Assembly (NCBI GenBank): GCA_016937035.1
Contig: JAFGWS010000023.1
Span: forward strand, 1-15,660
Direction: 5' to 3'
Length of the DNA: 15,660 bases
Origin: Pontiellaceae bacterium
GTDB lineage: Bacteria > Verrucomicrobiota > Kiritimatiellia > Kiritimatiellales > Pontiellaceae
The number at the start of each line of letters is the position of its first letter. The stretch's first letter is position 1. The notes under the pieces are model-generated. The model was not told where the DNA came from and did not search any database. It saw only the letters and a list, made by a program, of their open reading frames with translations. The position numbers were made by a program, and so were the translations under genes. Shown piece after piece: positions 14,592 through 15,660 of the stretch.

Positions 14592-15660
14592 TCACATTTC
14601 AGAGGGGGGAGCCCTCAGCGGTTGAGGGCAAGCGTTTTCCCATGCGGTGAAGCGGTCGAGATTTAGTAGGTTGTCCGGCGAACGAAATGCATCGATCAAG
14701 GCCGATAACAAATCGTGGTCATGGTTGGAGAGCCTGGGTTTTATGTGGTCGAGGACGGGCTGCATAGTCCATTCCATGAAAGCTCCTTCGTCCTGAAGCG
14801 TGGTTTTAAGCTGACCCAGTATGTATCCTACATTCACGTTCTTGCTTTCGGCCAGCAATCCAGCTGCCAGCTTCAACCACAGGATGCGGGGCAGCACATA
14901 GGCAGGAGCTGTCTTCCGATGACTCCACGCCTGGTCTGCATGCGAGGCTGCACTAGCATCATTGTCAGTGAGCAAATCAATGCGGGCCAGATGGCAGTGC
15001 GTTCCTGGGATTTCGAAGTCTATATAGAGCAGTTCCTCATAAATTGCTTTAGCCTCCCCATATTTTTCTTCGTCAACCAGCACCTTTGCGCGTTGACGCC
15101 GGTCACTTGGTGCATCCGAGGGCCTGTTTTGAAGAGGGGGTTGGAGTGTAATGGGTTCTATAACAAAGTCTGCAGTGAAATCCAAAAAGAACGGGTTGAA
15201 CTTCAATGGTTTGGCGCAATGGGGGCAGTCCGCAAGCAAACGAGAATCATCGAAGGATTCTGAGGGATAGGGATATTCGGCCGAGGAGGGAATCGCAGCG
15301 ACAACGTCCGGTGCTGGAATAAATTCCTTATGGCAATGAGTGCATTGGGCTCGCTCGGGATTTGCGGCGGTGATAATGAAAGGGCCGGAGGGCGGAAAGT
15401 TTTCCAGCGTGAGAAAATGCAGTTGACCATCGTCTGTGCCGCAGACGATCCATTTACCACAGGGGTCAACCACAACCGCTTGAACTGCCGAGAGTGGATA
15501 ATAAACCGCTAGGCACTGTCCGGAATCGAGATCCCAAACGCGCACGGCCTTGTCAGAGCTGCCCGAGATGGCGCGGCGGCCGTCGGGGCTCAAGGCTACG
15601 CTGGAGACCGAGTCGCTATGCCCTTCGAGGATTTTCAGGCATTGGCCGGATTCGAGATCC
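14592..15660 (-). CDS. WD40 repeat - zinc ribbon - TPR-like protein, N-terminus off the right edge
   Basis: Minus strand, stop TGA at 14594-14592, open through the right edge. The visible part begins in a WD40 blade (DLESGQCLKILEGHSDSV, then LSPDGRRAISGSSDKAVRVW and a further degenerate blade CGKWIVCGTDDGQLHFLTLE). It is followed by a likely zinc ribbon with two CxxC pairs, CTHC at 15344-15333 and CPHC at 15227-15216, and then an alpha-helical tail with a TPR-like start (RAKVLVDEEKYGEAKAIYEELL). A TTG at 15593 is in frame, but WD40 sequence continues before it, so it is not the real start. WD40 propellers are protein-binding scaffolds; upstream domains such as a kinase, caspase-like or NACHT module are common in such bacterial proteins but cannot be seen here. 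It is convergent to mraY and on the opposite strand from the accessory block, so a shared role is not indicated. Confidence 0.8.
   Translation of the reverse strand, partial: DLESGQCLKILEGHSDSVSSVALSPDGRRAISGSSDKAVRVWDLDSGQCLAVYYPLSAVQAVVVDPCGKWIVCGTDDGQLHFLTLENFPPSGPFIITAANPERAQCTHCHKEFIPAPDVVAAIPSSAEYPYPSESFDDSRLLADCPHCAKPLKFNPFFLDFTADFVIEPITLQPPLQNRPSDAPSDRRQRAKVLVDEEKYGEAKAIYEELLYIDFEIPGTHCHLARIDLLTDNDASAASHADQAWSHRKTAPAYVLPRILWLKLAAGLLAESKNVNVGYILGQLKTTLQDEGAFMEWTMQPVLDHIKPRLSNHDHDLLSALIDAFRSPDNLLNLDRFTAWENACPQPLRAPPSEM

Overview
The window (about 15.7 kb, mixed GC, mostly one strand) looks like a chromosomal accessory island in a Gram-negative-type bacterium of the PVC superphylum, possibly Kiritimatiellota or Verrucomicrobiota. 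That placement is an inference from the mraY type, the gene style (giant NACHT/TPR and WD40 proteins) and the compact hairpin-rich spacers; no rRNA or tRNA is present to confirm it.

Layout. Genes from 121 to 12688 all lie on the plus strand. (1) 121-429 is the C-terminal part of a Nudix hydrolase with a perfect Nudix box but no proper N-terminus. (2) 434-4539 is a very large DUF4062-NACHT-TPR protein, now split in two by a -1 frameshift near 3905. (3) 4540-4750 is a spacer with three tandem hairpins and a possible 26-codon leader ORF. (4) 4751-7324 is a four-part fusion: RelA/SpoT-type nucleotide pyrophosphokinase, TPR-like helices, SLOG Rossmann domain, RyR domain. (5) 7341-10682 is another large fusion: an uncertain N-terminal domain (perhaps PfkB-like), AAA+ ATPase, a second RyR domain and a catalytically degenerate Nudix domain. 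(6) 10697-11356 is a complete histidine phosphatase. (7) 11495-12688 is a multi-pass membrane protein whose soluble C-terminal half resembles the CYTH/VTC triphosphate-tunnel fold. After a promoter-like spacer come mraY (12920-14062), a 529-base gene-free stretch with paired hairpins, and on the minus strand the 3' part of a WD40/zinc-ribbon/TPR-like gene (14592 to the right edge).

How the genes may work together. The block 4751-12688 reads as a nucleotide-signalling conflict system: one protein can make a (p)ppGpp-like or related pyrophosphorylated nucleotide and also carries a nucleotide-sensing or nucleotide-processing SLOG domain; an AAA+ partner shares the RyR domain and has a Nudix fold that probably binds rather than cleaves; a phosphatase could reset the signal; and a membrane protein with a possible triphosphate-binding domain could be the effector. 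The upstream NACHT/TPR protein is built like a STAND-type sensor. The domains RelA, SLOG, RyR and the RelA catalytic residues are read directly from sequence; the system-level role is inference. mraY and the WD40 gene are probably flanking genes rather than parts of the system.
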